Below, piece by piece: positions 55,399 through 64,000 of a DNA stretch of 64,000 bases. The stretch is from NCBI GenBank assembly GCA_030062745.1, contig CP099845.1:15106903-15170902 (forward strand), read 5' to 3'. The notes below the pieces were generated by a model. The model ran no database searches, was not told the origin of the DNA, and worked only from the letters and a program-made list of their open reading frames with translations. Numbering within the stretch: position 1 is the stretch's first letter; the number at the start of each line of letters is the position of its first letter. The position numbers were made by a program, and so were the translations under genes. Source of the DNA: Capitulum mitella (taxonomy: Eukaryota > Arthropoda > Thecostraca > Pollicipedomorpha > Pollicipedidae).

Positions 55399-55714
55399 GG
55401 GGCCTAACAGCCGGCTCACAGTCTTTGACAGTCATCACCGGGGCTTAGGAGCCGGTCCACAGCCTCAGACAGTCATCACCGGGGCCTGGCAGCCGGCCCA
55501 CAGTCTCGGACAGTCATCACCGGGGCCTGGCAGCCGGCCCACGGTCTCGGACAGTCATCACCGGGGCCTGGCAGCCGGCCCACGGTCTCGGACAGTCATC
55601 ACCGGGGCCTGGCAGCCGGCCCACGGTCTCGGACAGTCATCACCGGGGCCTGGCAGCCGGCCCACGGTCTCGGACAGTCATCACCGGGGCCCGGCAGCCG
55701 ACCCACAGTCTCGG
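55399..55714 (+). repeat. 41-bp minisatellite, about 8 copies
   Basis: Units start at 55399, 55440, 55481, 55522, 55563, 55604, 55645 and 55686 (last partial). Each carries GGGGCCTGGCAGCCGGCC, then a TCTCGGACAGTCATCACC end. The four central copies are identical and the outer ones diverge, the usual sign of recent internal expansion. 41 is not a multiple of three, so it is not a protein repeat. Confidence 0.95.
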
Positions 55715-56022
55715 GGGCCGCAGAACGTCACAAGCTGCCAGCGACTTGCCGGCGACGCATAGCTGTCAGTATACTTCATTCATTCCACTGGCCACTCAGC
55801 TTCTTGTCTACAATAAAGGATACCCTAGAAGAACTCGGCCCTGAAATAAATAAAAAAAATAGGTAAACTTACTTATCCACACTATTACACTTCACTACAT
55901 AAGACTGCAGATGGAATACTGACGCGAACTGAGAACATACTGGTGATAAATTCTTTTACAGCCTAGCCACAGAGAAATGAAAATGGGGGTTATTAACAGA
56001 CGGATTTATGTCGCATTTCTTT
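55715..56022. other. Unassigned spacer
   Basis: No feature recognised between the minisatellite and the family B element. Confidence 0.4.
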
Positions 56023-56026
56023 TTAA

Positions 56027-57297
56027 CCCGAGGACCGCAAACACAGGACTACTGTTAGCTAGCCACAGGCTCGTGCACAACCGTCGGTCGGCGACGACCA
56101 CGGTCGACTGGGGAGGGGGCGGTTGGCCGCCCCCTCTAATTCACGAACGGTTGGTCGCACGATAAAGATAAGGTCACCGCTAGAAAGCTCGTGGCGATTA
56201 GAGCTCGAAACTGACCGCATTTTTAGTTTTAGGTAATATGTAAGCAGTTTACCTCCTATACATGTTTTCTAATAGTCGACTGCATGAGACCGAAAAACGG
56301 CCTGGATCTCAAGGGCTGTGACTAATAACGCATAGATAAAGGCACCAGCGCACAAGTAAAGGTCCGCAGGTGCCGATACATTCTTAATTTCTCAGATCTG
56401 TTCAATATATACGTCGAAACGTTGAACTAAAAACACGGCAATTTTCACACCGGCTGACGGCGGGCGCCGCAGCCGTAAGCAGAAAAAATTAACAGGAACT
56501 AATTTTGGCGCCTCTTTATTTTTGCGACATAAGCCTTTCCATGTAAATTTTATTGATCTCAGTGATTCTTGTGATAGTTTCTCAGACCTAAATTTTGGAA
56601 AAATTCATCAGTTATCAATCTACACAATTGGTAGGGCTTTATTCGCGAGAACCTGTTCATTTTCAAAATATGCGATTTTTAAAATTTTTTGGGGTTGTTG
56701 GTATTATTCACTTGTGCAAGCCAGTTCTGCCATTTTCCACCATTCTGAGTAATTCATCGCTGATTTTGACGGTGATCGTGACGGTGACCCTGGTACATTT
56801 TGGCTCACAACAGTTATTCGTGACCTGACCTCAGGTCAATGGCTGCAAATCATTGATACTTTTCCCAATGACGGTAACTAGATGTCTGCTTCACTCCACA
56901 CTAAAAATGTTATTAGAAATTCCGCCAATCTCCGACAATCCGACGACATGACTTAAAAATGGGGTTGACCTTAGGCCACTTACCCGAAAAATCCCGAAAA
57001 ATCTGAGATAGCAGATTTGTTGCATCTATCGAGATCACTAATCCCTAAAAACATTATTGTGATATCTTGTTTTCCGAAAAAGTTACAGGGCGCTTAACGT
57101 TTTTGGACATAGGTCCGTTTGATCCGACCTAGGTAAGACATCTGACTTGACCTGGGGTCAAAACTTTGACACAAAGTGTAACAATGACAAGCAAAAGGTA
57201 CACCAAGTTTCACCAAGCTCTGTGTTTGTTCGTTCACTCGCAATCCCAGAAAAACCTCAGGGAGGGGCGGTCAACTGCCCCCCTTGTCGGGGACGGG
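56027..57297 (-). mobile_element. Family B piggyBac-like non-autonomous element, reverse orientation
   Basis: 1271 bases between TTAA at 56023-56026 and TTAA at 57298-57301. The right terminus, GTCGGGGACGGG, is the inverted form of the CCCGTCCCCGAC terminus at 22573. The left side has CGGTCGACTGGGGAGG, CGCCCCCTCTAATTCACG and ACGGTTGGTCGCAC. The interior is in reverse order to the 22573 copy. No transposase frame. Confidence 0.85.
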
Positions 57298-57301
57298 TTA
57301 A

Positions 57302-57932
57302 GCATGGTACGGTGGTATGCTGCAGTGACTGTTGCTTCCAACCCTGACACATCCTGCAATACAGATCCATTGACTGTACATGCATTAAATAGGTGTACAT
57401 ATGCGCACGCGCGCGTGTGTGTGCGCGAACGAGGGACAATGAAATACAAAAAAGAACATTATCTGGGAGCACATGTCAGACGGAAAACCATGGCGTCCGT
57501 ACGACAAGAGAACAAGTTAATAAGTTGAGAGATAACTTGTTGGCATCATCGGAAAGTTGAGCATGCCGCGTGATAGCTGCATGTTTCCGTTATCTTTGTT
57601 TTGTGCGCGATCGGCCTCTAATGGCCCTCATGTCACTTTTTACCACATCTGTCCAGCTTAATCAAGCCCTTTCCAGATTGATTATGGCGTCCTCGGCTTT
57701 ATCCAACGTTGTCCCTCTCTGACCAACTCCGTTTCGTTACCTTCCAGTTTATTCCGTTTCCCCTCCATCCCTCCCTCCCTCCCAGTACTGGCCTGCCCCT
57801 CTCAGTCCCGCTCTAGACTTTCTACTCCTGATTTCCACCTGGCTCTCCTCTCAGTCGGGTGACTTCGCCTTGGTGCGTGATTCATCGCGTCCCCTGCCGA
57901 CCAGCCGTGTTCACCGCCGGAGACCAGTCATG
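57302..57932. other. Unassigned sequence
   Basis: 57400-57425 holds a short alternating GCGCGCGTGTGTGTGC run. 57660-57860 is pyrimidine-rich (CCTCCCTCCCTCC). No gene is seen. Confidence 0.35.
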
Positions 57933-58286
57933 TCCTCTGCCGTGAAGCACATCTTCCGGTCATCTGCGTCCTCTGCTGGAGCACAGCCATATCCTCTGCC
58001 GTGGAGCACATCTGCCGGTCATCTGAGTCATCTGCCGGACCACAGTCGTGTCCTCTGCCTTGGAGCACACCTGCTGGCCATCTGTGTTTTCCGCCGGAGC
58101 ACAGCCATCTCCTCTGCCATGGAGCACATTTGGCGGCCTGCTGCGGCGTCTGCAGGAGCACAGCCCTATCCTCTGTCGTGAAACACGTCTGCCGGTGTAC
58201 TGCGACGTCTGCCGGAGCACAGTCATATCCTCTGCCGTGGAGCACGTCTGCCGGTCTGCTGCGGCGTCGGGCGCCGTCGGCCGTGG
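57933..58286 (+). repeat. 59-bp minisatellite, 6 copies
   Basis: Units start at 57933, 57992, 58051, 58110, 58169 and 58228, each with TCCTCTGCCGTGGAGCACA, CTGCCGGTC and GGAGCACAGCCATA words. The period is exactly 59 despite 10-20 percent divergence, so copies have not slipped. A 59-base period shifts the reading frame, so frames through it are not real repeat proteins. Confidence 0.93.
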
Positions 58287-58547
58287 ACGAACCCCGCGCG
58301 GCAGGAACAAGGCCGCGTCTCCGCTGCGGCTGCGTCGTTCCGAACAGCGAAGAGGGCGGCCGGCCGTGAAACGCGCCGCGCCGTACGCACGGCGGGGTTG
58401 ACACGGATTTGGCGCGGACAGGCCGGCTAGCGGGCGGCCGGCGGACTGCACCGTTACCGGCGGCTGCGGCCAGGCGGCCGGCCGGCCGCAGCCGTCACGG
58501 TTCAGCGGTCCGCGGCCTCGGCAGCTCCAGCCCCTGCTGGGTCAGCT
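58287..58547. other. GC-rich spacer between two minisatellites
   Basis: Rich in GGCCGGCC and GCGGCGGC words. No gene or clear tandem unit. Confidence 0.4.
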
Positions 58548-58745
58548 GCGATCCCCGCTACGCCAGTTGTGACCGGTACATCGTCAGCTGTGACTCCTGC
58601 TTCGTCAGCTGTGATCTCTGCGCCGTTTGCTGCGACCTCTGCTTTGTGAGCCGTGACCTCTGTTCCGCCAGCTGTGACCTTTGCTACGACAGCTGTGAAT
58701 TCTGCCCGTCGGCTCTGATCTCGTCCTCAGCCGTGACCTTTGCAT
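58548..58745 (+). repeat. 21-bp minisatellite, about 9-10 copies
   Basis: Diverged units of the form GTCAGCTGTGACCTCTGCTTC run without slippage. In one plus-strand frame they encode a heptad repeat of the form (V/A)SCDLCF; in another, an Ala/Val/Thr/Ser-rich repeat broken by a stop. The Cys-rich frame is open from 58409 to 58846, but no start context, signal peptide or splice site supports a gene. Confidence 0.85.
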
Positions 58746-59825
58746 TGTTGGATGTAATATCCGCTCCGCCAGATCACGCTCGTAAGGCACATTATAACCT
58801 TGCGGTCAGTGCAAATGTAAAAAGTAACGAACGTTCTACGTCATGATCGACATAGTTCCAACTGTTCTATGATGTGGTCAGCTTATTTTTTCCAGCTCTT
58901 CAAGGAACATAAATCTAAGCCCTATCACACGCATGAGGTTCGCATTATGAAATTATCAAAGCATGATGGGCGCTGAACAACCGAGCATCGGTCTTCGGCT
59001 CACTGATTGGTCCATAGGGCTTGAAACCCTGACACGACTAGGGCTCCAGACGGACTAGACAAGAAATCCCAGGCGGCAACGCAGGACATCCGTTGGAGTT
59101 TTCATAAATGTCTTGGGAATATTGCTTCATTTTTGTCCGAGCCCAAGTTAGGAATGGACGTAAGATCAGTGAGACTGGAATTCGATGTTCAACCATGCAT
59201 ACAGGCACCGATACCTGAAACTGCAATGCCTGCGTCTAATCCGCAGAAAAGTCGTAATCACATCTGATGTGTTGATGATCAGTGCCCACCGTCAAGCCCA
59301 GCTTCTACTTCCGCCCAACGAGCGTGCCCGATTCCTCCTTTCTTTTCAAGCTTTTACTCCCTTTGACCAAAGTCCCTTTAGTCCTTCCTTCCCAAGGACC
59401 CGCTAGTCGAGCGTAACCAGAGCTGGTATCCAGATTGAAACCAGACGGTCGAATCGTGGAGAAGGAAGATCGCACGGGGGTCGGGAGCCAAAAACCCGCC
59501 ACCAGTTCCGGAGAAGCGTCACCAGGCAGACACACTGCCGCCTCCGTACCAGGAACGTCCACGGTCACATCCCATCACTGATACCAGGGCCATTCTGATT
59601 CACATTACAACACCCTGAGTCCGGACAGAAGCCAAGCGTTTGGAGGCAGGGCGTGACGAATGGTGGCGACACAGTAACCTCTGATGACAGCAGATCTGGA
59701 GCGCTTTCCTTCGTTGTTTACGCTACCAGTCCCTATGTCCATCCGCTCATGAATTCCCACATCCATTCCCGCTTACATGTCAGGCCTTCCATCCGTTGAC
59801 CTCGTCGCGTGCTGCACTTGAGGGC
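58746..59825. other. Unassigned sequence
   Basis: No recognised gene or repeat. A minus-strand frame at 59305-59568 (87 residues) was examined and has no motif. Confidence 0.35.
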
Positions 59826-59829
59826 TTAA

Positions 59830-60373
59830 CCTTATTCCCGGCAGGGGGCTGAATCTGCCCCCTCAGGTTTTTCGCTGACCAATTCCAGTTTTTTACGTAG
59901 CTTTTTATTGCAACAAAATTATTTTTGACGCAGCTTAACAAAATCTGATGACTTTTCCCAGCTATTTTTTTTCTTCGTACTGTGACAAAATTTCGAAATT
60001 CTATTTCGCTCAGGGGCGGAGCCATGCAACGTTTTTGGGAAGCACCTCAGGCCATTTTTGGCTCTGTTAAGGTAAAAGAAAAATTTGACGTTTGACGTCC
60101 AAACCAACGTCCTTTTCCCGTTTTGTTCGAAAAGCTTTACGGAATGGCCTGTATGGATCAAGAAGGTGTCAAAAGTTCACCTTTTCCACCCCATTTGGCC
60201 TTGAAAATGCTGACCTACGGCCATGAGAATTGCATACAACCTTAATCGCTATGGCCCTATCCTGTCCACAGAATTTCATGTCTCTAGCTCCGTCCGTTGC
60301 CGAGATCGGAGGAGGGCACTTTTGGACCGCCTTCCAGTGCGCGTTAGTGCGAAACCCCCTTCCACTGCTCGGG
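59830..60373 (+). mobile_element. Short TTAA-bounded element with a family A left end
   Basis: TTAA (59826-59829) is followed by CCTTATTCCCGGCAGGGGGC, and the first 250 bases follow family A up to CACCTCAGGCCATTTTTGG. After about 60080 the sequence is unrelated to family A but ends CTGCTCGGG then TTAA (60374-60377). It is either a chimera of two elements or a deleted copy with new DNA. Confidence 0.6.
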
Positions 60374-60377
60374 TTAA

Positions 60378-63204
60378 GTGAACAGCAATGTTAACAACCT
60401 TCTTTATACCGGGCGAAACTTGGGTTAACGAGCAAAAGATAAATATATAAGCAATGATTCAACCTCTCGGCAACTCCTTTATTACCGAAACATTGAGTCA
60501 TCATTTATATTTTAATCTTTTGTACGTAAACCCGTGTTTGGCTACACGCACGGCTACGTGATTCTCGAACCTGTTATCGATTCCGTTTGAATACTGTAAA
60601 GAAGCCGTTGACTTTACAGTGAAAATGACAACGGCATATGCCCGTTCTAACATGCTTTGTGTGAATCGGAAAATATTACCATATTTCTGTGGTTAGATTG
60701 CAACCTGTCTTTTCATGAAACGCTGCATGGAAATTGCAAATACCCGGACATAGATTTTGACTTCTCAGCGGAACTCACACGGACATGTAGCCCATTCTTT
60801 CGTGCTCCACGTCAATCGAAAACATTATCGTATTTCTGTACTTAGTTGGCAACCTATATTTTCATCAGGTACCACATGGAGATCGTGAGCATTCTGACAT
60901 AGATTGGGCGCGTAAAAATGAATAGCTGGCTGGCTCCAGTTGCTGGGCAACCTCACATTCAAACAAGCTAAATGACGCACGCACGGTCCAACACCTGGGA
61001 TCCGCTGCGCAAAAATGACCACTTTTTGTTTTCAAGGCCGGCTCGGTTCCAGAAGCCTGTAAAGGCACCCCAAATTCAGAAATGCTCAAGATGAGTGTTA
61101 CCTCGAAGAAACTTGAACGCTCAATTGCAGTGAACGTTGCACGTGCAACGGCAGATAACACGAGTCACGTCCAGGCGATCAAAGACCACATTGGACTTTT
61201 GCTGCGTTTTTTTTTACATCAGACCTTCAGCCGAACTTAGTTTCCACAGACCTTCAGAAGCGGCCCAGTGACCACGAACTGACAATGTTTAGGGGACCTC
61301 ACAGAACGGATCTGGATTGCCTGCGCTGAAGCAAGGTTTGGATCTTGAAGGGTGTCCCAGCTCCCGTCCGTAAGAGGGCCTGGTGCCTGTCTAACTCAAA
61401 ACTGGCCAAGAGACTGGTGGATATTTAATTCCTTGCAGGGTTGACTGGTGGACCCCGGCGGCGCAGGGCTGAAGTCACATTGGACATCCAACGTTTCGAT
61501 GACCCGCAGCTTTCTGTTGATTGTCGGGGATAAACACACTTGTTTTCTCTAACAAGAAGTGGGGCGTTCTCCGGTTTGGCAATTTTTTCCACCATTTGTC
61601 GGTGATCTGGCTCAGAGTGGCTCCCAACAGGCAGATCGTCCAACCTCCAGATACACGATGAAAACATTTTCACCTGCTTAAGATGAGTTAACCCTGCGTG
61701 CAAAGATTTTGCATAAATTTTACGAAGCAGCTGAAGGTAACTGCAGAGCGTTTCCAATTAGCACCTGAATTTACTCGACAGCAATGAGAAAAACGCCGGC
61801 CTCGAGTGTTGTTGTCCCTGCCGCGCCGACTTAGAACCTGACGCGTTACGAGTGACGCGTTTGGCTCGTAGAATGGGAGCAGATTATCCGCCGGCATGTC
61901 CGCTTATCATTTATCAACGGGTGAATGGCTCGATGTAAACGGGCGAATTCTGGCGCGCACAATGCTGTAAGGACGCCATTTTTTTGAGTGATGAAACGCG
62001 TTTGAGTTGTGAGGTACTCCCGATTGATTCGTGCAGTGATCGTCCGGTAACCTGTGTAAGTAGAATAGCCTGTCGAGTTGACAAAGCATAAGTCACCAAG
62101 ACTATTTCGAAAGTGTTGACGCTGTTTGGCGTAGTCGCTTGCTCAAGTGTGCAAAGCAGTGCTTTCATTGTGCCCATCTTGGGCTCGTTACAAATGCTCC
62201 ACATTTTGCGACGTGGCTAGTGCTCTTCATATGAAGTTGCATTGTGGCCCGGATTATGCCATTTCCTAAAGCATCCCGTGTTTATTTAAATGTGCATTCA
62301 CTTCGTACTTGTTCTGTTGCAGTATTGCATTGAAATAGTAATGTACTGGTTGTGGCGTGATGTTCACAAATTAGCCAAAGTGACGCAAAATATAATAACA
62401 AAAAAGAACGGGAATACTTTTGGCAAGGAAGACGAATCTTGTATGCATTTACTGGCGTTTTAGGATGCTGACGTTGGGTTATGATAACGCAAGCTGGTGG
62501 AACGCTGACCTGCTGCATTTATACGTTAGAAACGAGTACGTTACCCGTCCACGACGTGTCAGGTGGCTTTTAAGTGGTCCCAAAATACGGGTAAAGGCTT
62601 CTGGTTCACCCAGTACCACCGGGCATGGGTCCAGCGTTCACTACGCTGTAGCGTGTGATAACGAGCAGCACGGAAAAGCTGAGTAAGCGAAACGATTAAC
62701 ACGAAGTTCTGTCGTGAAGGCAGCGGGTAAGCACGTCCACATTGGGACGTAAATCAGCCAGTGACGGGCGACGAGCCCTTATGCGATGGGTATATTTACC
62801 ACGTTTTGCCCTGCCCTTTTGCTTATGCCCTGAGTGTCAAAAATGTCTGCGTGTTGGCCAGGCTGCAAAATTTTAGGTTTACTCGTTGTCATCATGTAAA
62901 AATGTTTTCGGCGCACCACAGCGTCGCTTTATCCAGCCAGGATGCTTCCAATTTCATCCTGAATAAGCCATAGGTACAGAGCAGTCAGGGTTCCCCAGAA
63001 TTGCGTAGCGCTGGGGGGTGGGTGGAGGGAAGTTGGCCAATGCATGACAAAGCGTTACTAGTAGGATGGTGTGGGGTGTCTCAGGTTTCGCAACACTAAA
63101 GGAAAAAGAGGTTAACATAAAAAGACTGAAAAGAACAACTCTTGTAGCTCTAGCTTCTGTTTACCGATGCTACACTGAAAACAATTTTACTTCCGCTGAG
63201 AGAG
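60378..63204. other. Intergenic DNA, nothing recognised
   Basis: About 2.8 kb with no convincing coding sequence, RNA gene or repeat shared with the rest of the window. Two similar stretches near 60660-60730 and 60820-60890 (ATATTACCATATTTCTG and CATTATCGTATTTCTG, then AACCTGTCTTTTCATGA) suggest an old 160-base duplication. Confidence 0.4.
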
Positions 63205-63208
63205 TTAC

Positions 63209-64000
63209 CCCGCGCACGACCGTCGGTCGGCGACGATCACGCCCGACTGGGGGTTGGCCGCCCCCTCTCACTCACGAACGGTTGGTCACACGATCAAAAT
63301 AAGCACACTGTTGGAAAGCTTGTGACGAGTAGACGTGGAAACTGGTCTCATTTGTAGTTTTAGATAATTTGTAAGCAATTTACGTACTGTATATGTTTTC
63401 TCATAGCCAACTGCATGAGACTGAGAGACGGCTTGAATCTCAAGGGCTGTAACTAATAACGCACTGGTAAAGGCACCAGCGCACAAGTAAAGGCCAGCAA
63501 ATGCCAACACATCTAACACATCTAATTTCTCAGATGTGTTCAATATATACGTCGAATCGTTGAGTTAAAGACACGACAATTTTCGCGTCGGCTGCCGGCG
63601 TCTTACTGCGTGCGCCGCAGCCGCACGCGGTAAGAAATTAACGGGAACTGATTTTAGTGTTCCTTTATGTTCGCGACATAAGCCTATCCATGTAAATTTT
63701 AACTGATCTTATTGGCTCTTGTGATTGTTTCTCATGCTTACATTTTGGACACATTCATTAGTTATCAGTCCACAGAACTGGCGGAGCTTTATTTGCGAAA
63801 GCCTGTTTATTTCCAAAATATGCTACTTTTTCAAACTTTTTGAGGTTCATGGTATTACTTACGTCTGTGCAAGCCAGTTCTGCCATTTTCTACCCATTCT
63901 GAGTAATCCATCGCTGATTTTGACGGTGGTACCTTTTGGTTCACAGACGTAATTCGTGATCTGACCTCAGGTCAATGGCTGGAAGTCATTGATACTTTGC
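63209..64000 (-). mobile_element. Family B piggyBac-like element, cut by the window edge
   Basis: It starts after GTTAC with CCCCGCGCACGACCGTCGG, then GCCCCCTCTCACTCACGAAC and GGTTGGTCACACGATC. It is collinear with the copy at 56027 for about 790 bases and runs off the right end. The target site is degenerate (TTAC). Confidence 0.8.

Noticed and set aside
55399..55714. Possible CRISPR array (regular repeats)
   Set aside because: Units abut with no spacers and the DNA is eukaryotic; it is a minisatellite.

Overview
This is nuclear DNA from an animal, most likely an arthropod and possibly a crustacean. The evidence is spliced genes with GT/AG introns, an alpha-crystallin small heat-shock protein of animal type, metazoan LINE and Penelope-like retrotransposon remains, and heavy loads of GA/CT, CA and TA microsatellites. 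The species assignment is inference; nothing here fixes it. There is no sign of bacterial gene organisation.

Three protein-coding loci are supported. At the left edge (549-721, minus) lies one internal exon of an SLC37-type sugar-phosphate exchanger; the rest of that gene is outside the window or not recognisable. At 25218-26572 (plus) is a complete two-exon small heat-shock protein of 184 residues. Its exon-intron junction sits inside a tandem repeat that copies the splice donor about six times. At 39414-45857 (plus) is one very large intronless reading frame of 2147 residues. It encodes a secretory-pathway, Pro/Ser/Thr-rich mucin-like protein with a C-terminal membrane segment and a basic cytoplasmic-type tail. 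I do not recognise it as a member of a known family. A weaker protein-like frame with one internal stop lies at 48936-49436.

Most of the rest is transposon-derived. Two non-autonomous DNA transposon families of about 1.2-1.3 kb have TTAA target sites and CCC-starting termini, which is piggyBac-like. Family A has full or nearly full copies at 4434, 20141, 29544, 37564, 49787 and 52087, plus fragments. Family B has copies at 17627, 22573, 56027 and 63209, and a rearranged copy inside a large inverted repeat at 33430-37085. A third, GGGGCCC-rich family carries a long degenerate minisatellite and termini resembling CAGTGGCGTAGCC; it makes up much of 0.8-6.0, 10.5-10.9, 13.4-14.0 and 15.0-16.2 kb. 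A decayed non-LTR retrotransposon (18851 to about 22200, minus) has had a family A element inserted into its reverse transcriptase domain. A Penelope-like remnant lies at 16640-16933.

Layout: 0-16 kb is repeat-dominated with an AT-rich unique block at 6.4-9.5 kb; 16-24 kb is retrotransposon and piggyBac-like nests; 24-27 kb is the heat-shock gene; 27-39 kb is intergenic DNA with hairpins, family A and B copies and the large palindrome; 39-46 kb is the giant gene; 46-64 kb is intergenic DNA with family A and B copies and three separate minisatellites (41 bp, 59 bp and 21 bp units). The genes do not form a pathway; no functional link between them is visible.
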